DNA of 64,000 bases from Microbacterium sp. A20 (GTDB lineage: Bacteria; Actinomycetota; Actinomycetes; Actinomycetales; Microbacteriaceae): the NCBI RefSeq assembly GCF_004794515.1, contig NZ_SSDF01000090.1:173284-237283 (forward strand), given 5' to 3'. A program made the translations under genes and the position numbers. Below are positions 36,035 through 44,717 of the stretch, in pieces (positions within the stretch are counted from its first letter, which is position 1; each line of letters starts with the position of its first letter). The notes beneath the pieces were generated by a model. It saw only the letters and a program-made list of their open reading frames with translations, did not search any database and was not told where the DNA came from.

Positions 36035-37155
36035 CGCAATCGCTCCTCATCCTGTCGTTCTCGGACATCTCTGCCGACGCCCGCGTTCTGAAGCAGGTCG
36101 CGGCGTTCCGCGACCGCTACGAGGTCACGACCTGCGGATACGGACCTGCCCCGGAGGGCGTAACCGATCACGTGCAGCTGCCGTCGGACCAGGAGGTCTG
36201 GCGATACTCGCGTGCGCTGCTGATCCTGCGGCAGTATGCGCGGGCATACCGGGAGAACGGTGCGGTGCGCGCCGCATCCGCCGCGCTCGACGGCCGTCGA
36301 TTCGACATCGTGCTCGCGAACGACGTGGACGCCGTCCCGCTCGCCCTGAGCCTGCGTCCGCGCCAGGGGGTGCACGCCGACCTGCATGAGTTCGCTCCCG
36401 CGCAGAAGAGCGAGCTGTTGCGCTGGCGGCTTTTCGTGGCGCCGTTCATGTCGTGGATCTGCCGCACGTCCGTGACCCGAGCGACGAGCGTGACCACGGT
36501 CGCGCACGGGATCGCGCGCGAGTACCGTCGGCGGTTCGGCATCGCCGCGGGTGTGGTGACGAACGCCACCCCGTTCGCGGATCAGCCGCCGACCGAGGTG
36601 CATTCGCCGCTCGCGCTCGTGCACAGCGGCGCGTGCTTTCGCAACCGTCACCTCGACATCATGCTGGACGCCCTGGAGCTGACGCGAACGCCGGCCACTC
36701 TCGACCTGTACCTCACTCCCAACGACCCCGCCTACCTCGCGGAGCTGACCGACCGGGCACGGTCGCTGCCGAGCGTGCGAGTGCACGATCCGGTGCCGTA
36801 CCGGGAACTGGTGCGTACGCTGCACGGGTACGACGTGGGGGTCTTCGTCCTTCCGCCGGTGAACGTCAACTATCGGTGGGCGCTGCCCAACAAGCTGTTC
36901 GACTTCGTACAGGCCCGTCTCGGTGTGGTCGTGGGGCCGAGCCCCGAGATGGCCGACCTGGTGCGCGAAGAGGGTTTCGGGCTGGTTGCGGACGACTTCA
37001 CGGCTGTAGGGCTGGCGCGGGTGCTGGACACGCTGACCCCGGAGTCGGTTGCGGCGCTGAAGCAGCGCTCTGATGAGGTCGCGGTGCCGTTGTCGAGTGA
37101 GACCCAGGTGGCCCTCTGGGTCGCCGCGGTCGACCGCATCGCTTCAGGGGGATGA
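36031..37155 (+). CDS. GT4-like glycosyltransferase, second of a tandem pair
   Basis: The 374-residue paralogue of the preceding gene has LLILSFSDISADARVLKQV at the N-terminus, RRFDIVLANDVDAVPLALSL near residue 90, HADLHEFAP near 113, NATPFADQPP near 178 and PNKLFDFVQARLGVVVGPSPE near 288. Divergence between the copies is greatest in the N-terminal acceptor side, suggesting the same donor but different acceptors. That is an inference from where the changes fall. Confidence 0.8.
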   Translation: MTQSLLILSFSDISADARVLKQVAAFRDRYEVTTCGYGPAPEGVTDHVQLPSDQEVWRYSRALLILRQYARAYRENGAVRAASAALDGRRFDIVLANDVDAVPLALSLRPRQGVHADLHEFAPAQKSELLRWRLFVAPFMSWICRTSVTRATSVTTVAHGIAREYRRRFGIAAGVVTNATPFADQPPTEVHSPLALVHSGACFRNRHLDIMLDALELTRTPATLDLYLTPNDPAYLAELTDRARSLPSVRVHDPVPYRELVRTLHGYDVGVFVLPPVNVNYRWALPNKLFDFVQARLGVVVGPSPEMADLVREEGFGLVADDFTAVGLARVLDTLTPESVAALKQRSDEVAVPLSSETQVALWVAAVDRIASGG

Positions 37156-37195
37156 GCTCGAATCAGCGGGGGCCGGGTCCCGCGGGGGAGGATGC

Positions 37196-37201
37196 TACCG
37201 T
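37196..37201 (+). promoter_or_regulatory. -10 element (TACCGT), leaderless start of the fused GT gene
   Basis: TACCGT ends 7 nt before ATG 37209, in the gap after the upstream gene. Confidence 0.5.
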
Positions 37202-37208
37202 CGGGGCC

Positions 37209-39389
37209 ATGAAGGTTCTCGTCGTCACGACCTGGTTCCCCAGCGTGGAGGCACCGCAGACCGGAACCTTCGTCGCCGATGACGTGCAGCTCCTCTCCGC
37301 GTCACATGAGGTCGTCGTCCTGCACCTCGCGCCACCCGGACAGGTGCGCGACGCGCGCACGGACAGGGTCGACGGCGTCACCATCGTCCGCGTGCCGATG
37401 TCGCCGTCGCGCCCGGATCAGCTCCTGCGCGTCGGTCCTGTCATCCGCCGTCATCTCGCCGACGCCGACGTGCTGCACACGATGGCATTGTCGTCGCTGC
37501 TGCCGTTCTCGCCGATACGCGTCCGCATCCCCTGGGTGCATACGGAGCACTGGTCCGGACTGATCGCGCCCGAGACCGTCCCCGCCGCGATGCGCGCCAC
37601 TCTGCCGCTGACCGAGCGTGGGCTCGCGCGTCCTGATGTCGTCGTCGCGGTGAGCGACCTGCTCGCCGCGCGGATCGCCGCGATCCGTCGAGGGCCGGTC
37701 GTCGTCATTCCGAACCACGTCGAGTCGCCGGCCGAACCTGCACCTCCGCGGTCGCGAACAGCCGCGGTGCGGCTCATCGCCGTGGGCGGCCTTGTGCCGC
37801 ACAAGGGCCCGTTGCTCGCGGTCTCCGCCCTGGCCGAGCTGCGACGTCGCGGCGTCGATGCCTCACTCACCTGGCTCGGCGACGGCCCACTGCGCGCCGA
37901 GGTTTCGGCGGCGGCAGAGCGTGCAGGCGTCGCGGAGCACCTGCGTCTGGCAGGAGCGGTCGCGAAAGCCGAGGTGACGTCCGCGCTGCAGCAGTCGGAT
38001 GTCTTCCTGCTGCCGACCGAGTCCGAGACGTTCGGCGTCGCCATCGCGGAGGCCCTCGTCGCGGGTGTCCCTGTCGTGGTCGGCGCCCGCGGCGCGCAGA
38101 GTGCGTTCGTCGATGAGCCCGACGGTGCCCTGGTTACGGAACGCACTCCCACTGCCTACGCCGATGCGGTGCAGCGCATCGTGGAGCTCAACAGCGACCG
38201 GACGCCGGAGCAGATCGGTGCCGACGCCCGTGAACGGTTCTCGCCGTCCACCCGCGCGGACGCTTATCTCACGGCGTACGCGCAGGCGGGGGTGCCCGTA
38301 CCTGCGGCGCCTCGCGTCGATGTGGTGATCCCCGTGCACGAGGTCTCCCGCCCGATCGAGCGCGCCGTCGCTTCGGTACTGCGCAATGACGTGCCGCTGC
38401 GTGTCACCGTGGTGGCGCATGACCTGGATTCGGACTCGGTGCGCACGCGCCTCGGGGCGCTCGCGGACGACCCGCGCGTGCGATTGACCGAGCATCGGGA
38501 CGGGCTCCGACGACCGGCCGGCCCGTTCAACCACGGTCTCGACCTTGCCACCGCCGCATTCGTGTCGGTGATGGGCTCGGACGACGAGCTCGAGCCACAT
38601 GCGATCGACTCCTGGCACCGTCGCGCCGTGCGGGACGGCGCCGAGGCGGTGATCCCGGTGCTGGCGCATGCGGGAGGGCGTCCGGTGCCGACCCCGCCCA
38701 CGCGGCCTCTGCGGGTGCGCAGACTCGCGCTCACGAAGGATCGTCTGTCCTATCGCAGCGCCCCGCTCGGTCTGGTATCGCGCTCGCGGTTCTCCGATCT
38801 GCGTTTCGACACGACCGTCGCGACGGGGGAGGACATCGGCTACGTGACGACCGTGTGGTCGCGTGCGACCGGGGTGAGCTTCGACCGTCGCGGCCCCGCG
38901 TACCTGGTGCATTCCGACGCCGAGACCCGCACGTCCACGACCACGCGACCCGTCACCGCCGACCTGGGCTTCATCGACCCGCTGCTCGCGTCCGACGACT
39001 TCCGTGCGCTTTCGGCGGCGGCGCGGGCGAGCGTCGTCGTCAAGATCCTGCGAATCAACGTGATCGGCGCCGTGCACAACCGCCGTGCCGCGGCGTGGCC
39101 GGGCGCCGATCGCGCCTCGCTCGCTCGGGTGGTCGGCGCCCTCCGCGCGGCAGCCCCTGCGGCGGAGCACCCGTTGTCGCTCGTGGATCGCCGCATCCTC
39201 GACCTCGCCGCCGACGAGGGCTCCGCGACCGCGAGCCTGCTCGCTCAGACTTCTCGACGCACGAACCGACTCGCGCCCGCATCACTCGTCGCGCGGACCC
39301 TCACCGGAACACTGCACCGGGAGGGGCCGTTGCGGATGGCCGCGGCGTCCGTGTTGGCGCTCGTCCGTGTGCGGGGGTGGCGGGCTTAG
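37209..39389 (+). CDS. Fused bifunctional glycosyltransferase GT4-GT2
   Basis: The 726-residue protein joins two enzymes. Residues 1-370 form a GT4 with WFPSVEAPQTGTFVADDV, WVHTEHWSGLI, IAVGGLVPHKGPLLAV and ETFGVAIAEALVAGVPVVVG, the last being the E-x7-E donor site. Residues about 375-726 form a GT2 with VDVVIPVHEVSRPIERAV, PAGPFNHGLDLA and MGSDDELEP, plus the same helical extension as the protein at 33799. Such a fusion suggests two successive sugar additions. ATG 37209 is chosen for the leaderless -10; the in-frame ATG at 37152 would overlap the upstream stop and adds a Gly/Pro-rich leader unlike family members. Confidence 0.83.
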   Translation: MKVLVVTTWFPSVEAPQTGTFVADDVQLLSASHEVVVLHLAPPGQVRDARTDRVDGVTIVRVPMSPSRPDQLLRVGPVIRRHLADADVLHTMALSSLLPFSPIRVRIPWVHTEHWSGLIAPETVPAAMRATLPLTERGLARPDVVVAVSDLLAARIAAIRRGPVVVIPNHVESPAEPAPPRSRTAAVRLIAVGGLVPHKGPLLAVSALAELRRRGVDASLTWLGDGPLRAEVSAAAERAGVAEHLRLAGAVAKAEVTSALQQSDVFLLPTESETFGVAIAEALVAGVPVVVGARGAQSAFVDEPDGALVTERTPTAYADAVQRIVELNSDRTPEQIGADARERFSPSTRADAYLTAYAQAGVPVPAAPRVDVVIPVHEVSRPIERAVASVLRNDVPLRVTVVAHDLDSDSVRTRLGALADDPRVRLTEHRDGLRRPAGPFNHGLDLATAAFVSVMGSDDELEPHAIDSWHRRAVRDGAEAVIPVLAHAGGRPVPTPPTRPLRVRRLALTKDRLSYRSAPLGLVSRSRFSDLRFDTTVATGEDIGYVTTVWSRATGVSFDRRGPAYLVHSDAETRTSTTTRPVTADLGFIDPLLASDDFRALSAAARASVVVKILRINVIGAVHNRRAAAWPGADRASLARVVGALRAAAPAAEHPLSLVDRRILDLAADEGSATASLLAQTSRRTNRLAPASLVARTLTGTLHREGPLRMAAASVLALVRVRGWRA

Positions 39390-39404
39390 ACGGGGCCCGC
39401 CACC
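39376..39404. terminator. Hairpin at the convergent 3' ends of the fused GT and wall-binding genes
   Basis: 10-bp perfect stem (39376-39385 with 39395-39404) with the fused GT stop codon in its loop. It can terminate transcription from either side. Confidence 0.6.
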
Positions 39405-39408
39405 GTGC

Positions 39409-40917
39409 TCATACCTTCGAGGCGCGGTATCCCGCAGCCCGTGCAGCGGCCTCAGTGCGGAAGCACTCCTCCGGGTCGGTCTTCGCATAATCGCGGCCGG
39501 TGGGCACGTGGTAGATCCACTCACCCTTGCTGTTCTGGTTGCCCTTGATCGGTGCCCAGGCCGGGCAGGTCGAGAACGACGCAGGCGGCGTGCGGTCAGG
39601 GTAGGCGATCCGCGCGGTGGCGGACGAGACCCGGGCGACGGTCGTGTAGCCGGCCTGGGTGCCGGTCACGCGCACGGAGAGCGTCTTGTTCACATACGCG
39701 GTCGTGACGGAGAGGGAGGGACCGGTCGCGCCGCTGATCGCCGTGCCGTTCGCGAGCCACTGGTACGCGAATGCCGTGCCGGTCGTCCATGACCCGGGGT
39801 TCACGCTCAGCGTGTTTCCGACGCGCGCCGTGCCCGAGATGCTCGGAGCGGCGGACGTGAGGCAGCCGGTGCCCGCGGCCGCGGCCGCGCTCACGGAGGA
39901 CGTGCCGCCGAGCACGACGCGCGAGGTGAGCCCCAACGCTGCGGCGCCGCTGCGCACGGGCTCGGGCACGCACGCGGGACTCGTCACGTACAGAGGAGCC
40001 CCCAGACGCCCGGCGAGTGCCGCGCCCGAGAGCGCGTCGGGGAATGTGAGACCCGTGGCGAAGAAGCCGGTTGTCGTACCGACCTCGAAGTAGGCGGAGT
40101 TGATGCCCGCGGCCACGGCGTAACGGTCCGCGCCGCCGTAGCGCTGGACGGTGTAACCCGCGGAGCGGAGCTGAGCCTCGATTCCGGATGACACGGAGGC
40201 GGCGCCGCCCGCGATCGAGATGGTCGTCGCCTCAAGGTCCTTCAGCAGGTCGAGGGTGGCCTCCGGGACGCTGCTGCGCGTGCCGTCGACGAGCACGACC
40301 GGTGCTTTCGCCTTTCCGGCCGCTCCGGACGCAGCCAGCGCGTCGGCGAACGTACGACCCGTCGCAAGGAACACCTCGGTCGAGGACTCTTCGGAACTCA
40401 GGAACGCGGTGCCCGTGATGTTGCGGCTGGCCTCGTATCGGTCGGCGCCGCCGATGCGCTGGGTGGGCGCGATGCGCTGGAGTTCCGCGAAGACGGATGC
40501 GGAGACCGATCCCGTGCCGCCGACGACGACGATCCGCTCCGGCTGCAGGTCGCGCAGCGCAGCAGCGACCGACGTGTGCAGCTGGTTGGTCGGGGTGAGC
40601 AGCAGCGGGCCGCCCTCGAGGGCCGCGGCCGCTGCGGCGGACAGTGCGTCGGGGAAGTCGGAGCCCTTCGCCACGTAAGCGACCGGAACGCCCGGGGCGT
40701 ACTTGCGAGCGATCTGCACGGAGACGGCATACCGGTCGGCACCGCTGAGACGCGTCACCCCGTCGGGGAACGGCTCGATGACAGGTCCGGCGGCAGTAGC
40801 CACCGATGAGACCGTGGTGGATGCGGAGGCGCTCGCGGGCGCTGCGATCGCGCCGGGCGCGAGCGCGGAGGCTCCCAGCGCCAGGGCAGTGACGAGGGAC
40901 GTGAGGGTGAATGTCAT
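39409..40917 (-). CDS. Cell wall-binding repeat 2 protein with Ig-like and sunset domains
   Basis: The 502-residue secreted protein has a signal peptide (1 to about 26, ending AIAAPAS) and three cell-wall-binding-2 repeats (PF04122 type; about 50-340), each beginning with a G-A-D-R-Y box such as RLSGADRYAVSV. A domain resembling bacterial Ig-like folds (about 355-430) and a C-terminal sunset domain (about 445-500: IKGNQNSKGEWIYHVP, then DPEECFRTEAAARAAGY) follow. It likely binds wall glycans; the sunset domain's role is unclear. ATG 40917 has GGAG upstream and starts the signal peptide; the frame open to 42093 lies opposite the next GT gene. Confidence 0.85.
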   Translation of the reverse strand: MTFTLTSLVTALALGASALAPGAIAAPASASASTTVSSVATAAGPVIEPFPDGVTRLSGADRYAVSVQIARKYAPGVPVAYVAKGSDFPDALSAAAAAALEGGPLLLTPTNQLHTSVAAALRDLQPERIVVVGGTGSVSASVFAELQRIAPTQRIGGADRYEASRNITGTAFLSSEESSTEVFLATGRTFADALAASGAAGKAKAPVVLVDGTRSSVPEATLDLLKDLEATTISIAGGAASVSSGIEAQLRSAGYTVQRYGGADRYAVAAGINSAYFEVGTTTGFFATGLTFPDALSGAALAGRLGAPLYVTSPACVPEPVRSGAAALGLTSRVVLGGTSSVSAAAAAGTGCLTSAAPSISGTARVGNTLSVNPGSWTTGTAFAYQWLANGTAISGATGPSLSVTTAYVNKTLSVRVTGTQAGYTTVARVSSATARIAYPDRTPPASFSTCPAWAPIKGNQNSKGEWIYHVPTGRDYAKTDPEECFRTEAAARAAGYRASKV

Positions 40918-40992
40918 GACGCTCCAGTGCGCGACGAAGAGGTGGAGGACGCACGGAGTGCTCTGTCCGGCCGAGGGAGGTCGGTTGCGGCC

Positions 40993-41002
40993 AGCATACG
41001 AT
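40993..41002. promoter_or_regulatory. Overlapping divergent -10 elements
   Basis: Plus-strand TACGAT (40997-41002) faces the GT4 gene at 41044, and minus-strand TATGCT (40998-40993) faces the wall-binding gene at 40917. They share two base pairs, so the two promoters should exclude each other. No clear -35 is seen for either. Confidence 0.4.
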
Positions 41003-41043
41003 GGACACGGTGCCTTGCGCACTGTCGGCGAGGAGAGGCAAGG

Positions 41044-42270
41044 ATGACGCGACTGCTGCTGTTCACGAACGAGTATCCGTACCGTACGGGGGATGTCGTC
41101 TTCGTGGAGAAGGAGATCGGCGAGCTCGCTGAGGCCTTCGACGATGTCGTGATCTTCTGCCATGCCCGCGACACGTCTGCCGGACTCGTCGAGATGCCCG
41201 ACAACGTCACGCTCGGCGCCAACCTCTTCCTCCCCGCGCCGGAAGATAGCCCGCGCGCCATCCTCCGCCCGCACGCTCTGCGGATGCTGATCGCGGCCGG
41301 GTGGCGGGAACTCATGGCGGGGAGGCTGATGCGCAACGCCCTCGCGTTCGTGCTCGGCTCCCGTGTCGGGTTGACCCAGGCCGACCGCATCGCCGTGCGC
41401 TCCGCGATCGAGGGCGCCGACGACGTCGTGGCATACGCATTCTGGGGGATGGGCGGGGGACAGGCTCTGCCGTGGCTGCGCGGGGTGCGTCGCCGTGTCG
41501 CCCGCGTGCACGGCTACGACCTGTACGAGGAGCGCGCGGCGTCGGGCTATCTGCCCGCCCGGCCCTATTACTACGCGAGGGCAGACCGCATCCTGACGAT
41601 TTCCGAGCACGGACGGGACTACCTCCGCGGGAGGTTTCCGTCGCTCGCCCGCACCGACAAGGTCATGGTCAGTCGACTCGGGGTCGACGGGCCCGATGAC
41701 CTGCAGCGCGGCGAGCAGGAAGACGCCGTCGCCTTGGTCTCGTGCTCGACCCTGAGTGGACTCAAGCGGGTGCCGCTCATCGCGGACTCGGTCGCCGCCT
41801 ACGCGCGTGCCGCAGGACGCCCGGTCGAATGGATGCACTTCGGCGACGGCCCCGAGCGCGCGGCCGTGGAAGCCCGCGTCGCCGACGCGCCGGAGAATCT
41901 CACCGTCACGCTCGCAGGGAGCACCGCCAACGCGGACGTCCTGCGTTACTACGAGACGCACCGCATCGACGCCTTCGTGAACTTGAGTACGACCGAGGGT
42001 GTGCCGGTGAGCATCATGGAGGCGATCGCCAGAGATATCCCGATCGTCGCGACGCGCGTCGGCGGAACCCCCGAGATCGTCGGCGAGGAGCATCGAACGG
42101 GCCGGCTCGTGGAGCGCGACACCACCGCGAAAGACGTCGCGGTCGCGCTCGCCGCCGTGATCGATGCGCCCGCCGGCACGTTCGCGCCGCGCGCGCGCTG
42201 GGAGACGGAGTTCGACGTCCGCTCCACCGGTGCCAGGGCGGCGCGGCTCGTCGCCGGTGCGGACTCGTGA
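41044..42270 (+). CDS. GT4 glycosyltransferase
   Basis: The 408-residue GT-B enzyme opens MTRLLLFTNEYPYRTGDVVF, with VARVHGYDLYEERAA near residue 156, ADRILTISEHGRDYL near 181 and SCSTLSGLKRVPLIADSV near 233. FVNLSTTEGVPVSIMEAIAR near 317 contains the donor-binding Glu pair. It resembles WaaG/colanic-acid-type hexosyltransferases. ATG 41044 is preceded by GAGGAGAGG with a 5-6 nt spacing; the in-frame GTG upstream at 40927 lies in the promoter region. The stop overlaps the acyltransferase start by GTGA. Confidence 0.85.
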   Translation: MTRLLLFTNEYPYRTGDVVFVEKEIGELAEAFDDVVIFCHARDTSAGLVEMPDNVTLGANLFLPAPEDSPRAILRPHALRMLIAAGWRELMAGRLMRNALAFVLGSRVGLTQADRIAVRSAIEGADDVVAYAFWGMGGGQALPWLRGVRRRVARVHGYDLYEERAASGYLPARPYYYARADRILTISEHGRDYLRGRFPSLARTDKVMVSRLGVDGPDDLQRGEQEDAVALVSCSTLSGLKRVPLIADSVAAYARAAGRPVEWMHFGDGPERAAVEARVADAPENLTVTLAGSTANADVLRYYETHRIDAFVNLSTTEGVPVSIMEAIARDIPIVATRVGGTPEIVGEEHRTGRLVERDTTAKDVAVALAAVIDAPAGTFAPRARWETEFDVRSTGARAARLVAGADS

Positions 42271-43370
42271 CCCCGTCGACGAACAGCGGGCCGGCCGCGA
42301 CCGCTCCCGAGCGCCCGGCAGCCCCGCAGCGTCGATGGGCGCTGGACGTGCTCCGCATCGTCTCGGTGATCGGAGTGGTGGCCATCCATGTGTTCGGGAA
42401 CATGGTCGGCAACGACGCCGTGCACGGCAGCGCCCGTTGGTGGGGTGCCGTCGTCGTGGACCTCGGCTTCGTGTGGGTTGTCCCCGTCTTCGTGATGATC
42501 AGCGGCGCCTTGATCCTGGAACCGCGCCAATACGCCAAGGGACCCGCAGACTTCTATCGCCGCCGCCTGCTGCGCCTCGGGCCGGCGTTCGTCTTCTGGC
42601 CGCTCTTCTACGTGTTCGTCGTCAGCAGCGTGATGGCGGGGCGGCTCGCGGACTGGCGGGGGTTCCTGCTCGGTGTCGTCGATGGCCGCAGCTACACGCA
42701 TCTGTACTTCCTCTGGCTGATCGTCGGACTCTACGTCGCGGCACCGGTGTTGGCGGCGTTCCTCCGCGACGGTGGTCGTCGCCGCGCCGCGGTGTTCGCC
42801 GGGGTCGTGCTGGCCGTGACCGTCGCGACCCTGGTCTCGGCCACCGTGCTCACGGCTGCCGGGTACGACCGTTCGCTGTCGCAGAGCGCACTCACACAGT
42901 GGCTGCCCTATGTCGGTTTCTTCCTGGCGGGATGGGCGCTCCGTGACACCGTTCTGCGGGGATGGAAGCTGATAGGGGTCACCGCGGTGGCGGTCGTCGG
43001 GACGGCATCGGTGATCGTGCAGTACGGCCGTCAGGACCACCTGCCGCTGCTCGGAGTGCTCTTCCCGATCAGCTACTACGGCCCGATCGTGGCGATCGTG
43101 GCGCTTGCATGGTTCGTCGTGGCGATCAGCGTGCTTCGTGACTGGCAGCCCGGTCGTGCCGCGGGCGTCGTGCGGGTGCTCTCAGACGCCTCATTCGGCG
43201 TCTTCCTGGTGCATTTCGCGGTGATCCACCTGGTGCGGACGGTGCCGGCCCTCGCGCCGACCGACGACGACCTGCGCATCACCGTCCTGGTCTGGGTGCT
43301 GGTGTGCGTCATCTCGTTCGCGCTCGTCGCCGCGCTACGACGCGTTCCGTGGGTCAACCGTCTCGTGTAG
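42267..43370 (+). CDS. Acyltransferase family 3 membrane protein
   Basis: The 367-residue protein has about ten hydrophobic helices. LDVLRIVSVIGVVAIHVFGN near residue 28 includes the conserved His, and FVMISGALILEP near 73, YRRRLLRLGPAFVFWPLFY near 94 and SDASFGVFLVHFAVIHLV near 308 follow. This is the acyltransferase-3 (WecH/OatA-like) fold, which moves acetyl or other acyl groups onto sugars. It probably O-acylates the surface glycan. It is translationally coupled to the preceding GT4. Confidence 0.85.
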   Translation: MTPSTNSGPAATAPERPAAPQRRWALDVLRIVSVIGVVAIHVFGNMVGNDAVHGSARWWGAVVVDLGFVWVVPVFVMISGALILEPRQYAKGPADFYRRRLLRLGPAFVFWPLFYVFVVSSVMAGRLADWRGFLLGVVDGRSYTHLYFLWLIVGLYVAAPVLAAFLRDGGRRRAAVFAGVVLAVTVATLVSATVLTAAGYDRSLSQSALTQWLPYVGFFLAGWALRDTVLRGWKLIGVTAVAVVGTASVIVQYGRQDHLPLLGVLFPISYYGPIVAIVALAWFVVAISVLRDWQPGRAAGVVRVLSDASFGVFLVHFAVIHLVRTVPALAPTDDDLRITVLVWVLVCVISFALVAALRRVPWVNRLV

Positions 43371-43394
43371 CGGTCGAGGGGTGTGCGGCGGCCA

Positions 43395-43400
43395 TAGACT
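43395..43400 (+). promoter_or_regulatory. -10 element (TAGACT), leaderless start of the UDP-sugar dehydrogenase gene
   Basis: TAGACT ends 7 nt before ATG 43408. Confidence 0.6.
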
Positions 43401-43407
43401 AGAACCC

Positions 43408-44712
43408 ATGCGCATTGCTGTCGTCGCCCTCGGAAAGATCGGGCTTCCCCTCGCTGTCCAGTTCGCCTCCTCCGGTCATGACGTCATCGGCGTCGACGTC
43501 AACCAGCACGCGGTCGACACGATCAACAAGGGGATCGAGCCGTTCCCCGGTGAAGCGGAACTACAGGAGCGCCTCGCCGAGCTGATCCCGTCGGGACGTC
43601 TGCGTGCGACCACCGACTACGCCGAGGCGATCCCCGGCGCAGACGCGGTCGTCCTCGTCGCGCCGGTCTTCGTCGACGACGACACCTGGGAGCCCGACTT
43701 CCGGTACATGGATGCCGCGACCACCTCGCTCGCCGAGCACCTGACCCCCGGAACCCTCGTCTCGTACGAGACGACGCTGCCCGTCGGCACGACGCGCGAA
43801 CGCTTCACCCCGATGCTCGAGGCCGGCTCCGGTCTCACCGAGGGCACCGACTTCCACGTCGCCTACTCGCCCGAGCGGGTGCTCACCGGACGCGTGTTCG
43901 CCGACCTGCGCAAGTATCCCAAACTCATCGGCGCACTCTCCGATGAGGGCAACCGTCGCGCACGCGAGTTCTACGAGGCCGTGCTGCAGTTCGACGAGCG
44001 CCCCGACCTGCCGCGCCCGAACGGCGTGTGGGATCTCGGTTCGACTGAAGCGTCCGAGATGGCCAAGCTCGCCGAGACGACCTACCGTGACGTCAACATC
44101 GGTCTCGCGAACCAGTTCGGCCTCTTCGCGGCCGCGAACGGCATCGACGTCTACAAAGTGATCGAGGCCTGCAATTCGCAGCCGTACAGCCACATCCACC
44201 GCCCGGGCATCGCCGTCGGCGGACACTGCATCCCGGTCTACCCGCGTCTGTACCTCTCGACCGACCCCGACGCAGACATCGTTCGCGTCGCGCGTCAGTT
44301 GAACGCCTCGATGCCGGACCGCTTGGTGGCACAGGCCGAGGGAATTCTCGGTGATCTGAGCGGTCAGCGTGCCGTCGTGCTCGGTGCCGCATACCGAGGA
44401 GGCGTCAAGGAGACGGCGTTCTCCGGAGTCTTCCCCACGGTCAAGGCACTGAAAGACCGAGGAGCGGAGGTCGTCGTGCACGACCCGCTGTACACCGACG
44501 AGGAGTTGCGCGGTCTCGGGTTCGAGCCGTACGCCATCGGCGGCGAGGTCGACCTGGCGATCCTGCAGACCGATCACGCCGACTACAAGGAGCTGACTCC
44601 GGCGCAGCTTCCGGGTATCAAGCTCATCGTCGACGGCCGTGCGGCCACAGATGCCGCGCGCTGGGCCGGTACGCCGCGCATCGTCGTGGGAGCGGCGCAG
44701 GCCGGGGTCTGA
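43408..44712 (+). CDS. UDP-N-acetyl-hexosamine 6-dehydrogenase (WbpA/WecC type)
   Basis: The 434-residue enzyme oxidises C6 of a UDP-sugar to the uronate in two NAD-dependent steps. The N-terminal Rossmann motif VVALGKIGLPLAVQFASSGH, YETTLPVGTTRERF near residue 120, the AYSPERVLTGR motif near 152 and the catalytic Cys274 in VGGHCIPVYP are visible. GGHCIP with Pro/Tyr after it is typical of enzymes acting on UDP-GlcNAc or UDP-ManNAc rather than UDP-glucose. It is the likely first step feeding the trio at 28.1-30.8 kb. ATG 43408 follows the leaderless -10; GTG 43381 is too far upstream. Confidence 0.87.
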   Translation: MRIAVVALGKIGLPLAVQFASSGHDVIGVDVNQHAVDTINKGIEPFPGEAELQERLAELIPSGRLRATTDYAEAIPGADAVVLVAPVFVDDDTWEPDFRYMDAATTSLAEHLTPGTLVSYETTLPVGTTRERFTPMLEAGSGLTEGTDFHVAYSPERVLTGRVFADLRKYPKLIGALSDEGNRRAREFYEAVLQFDERPDLPRPNGVWDLGSTEASEMAKLAETTYRDVNIGLANQFGLFAAANGIDVYKVIEACNSQPYSHIHRPGIAVGGHCIPVYPRLYLSTDPDADIVRVARQLNASMPDRLVAQAEGILGDLSGQRAVVLGAAYRGGVKETAFSGVFPTVKALKDRGAEVVVHDPLYTDEELRGLGFEPYAIGGEVDLAILQTDHADYKELTPAQLPGIKLIVDGRAATDAARWAGTPRIVVGAAQAGV

Positions 44713-44717
44713 CACCG

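Noticed and set aside
40918..42093. In-frame extension of the wall-binding protein
   Set aside because: Lies antisense to the GT4 gene at 41044, and would bury the signal peptide inside the protein.
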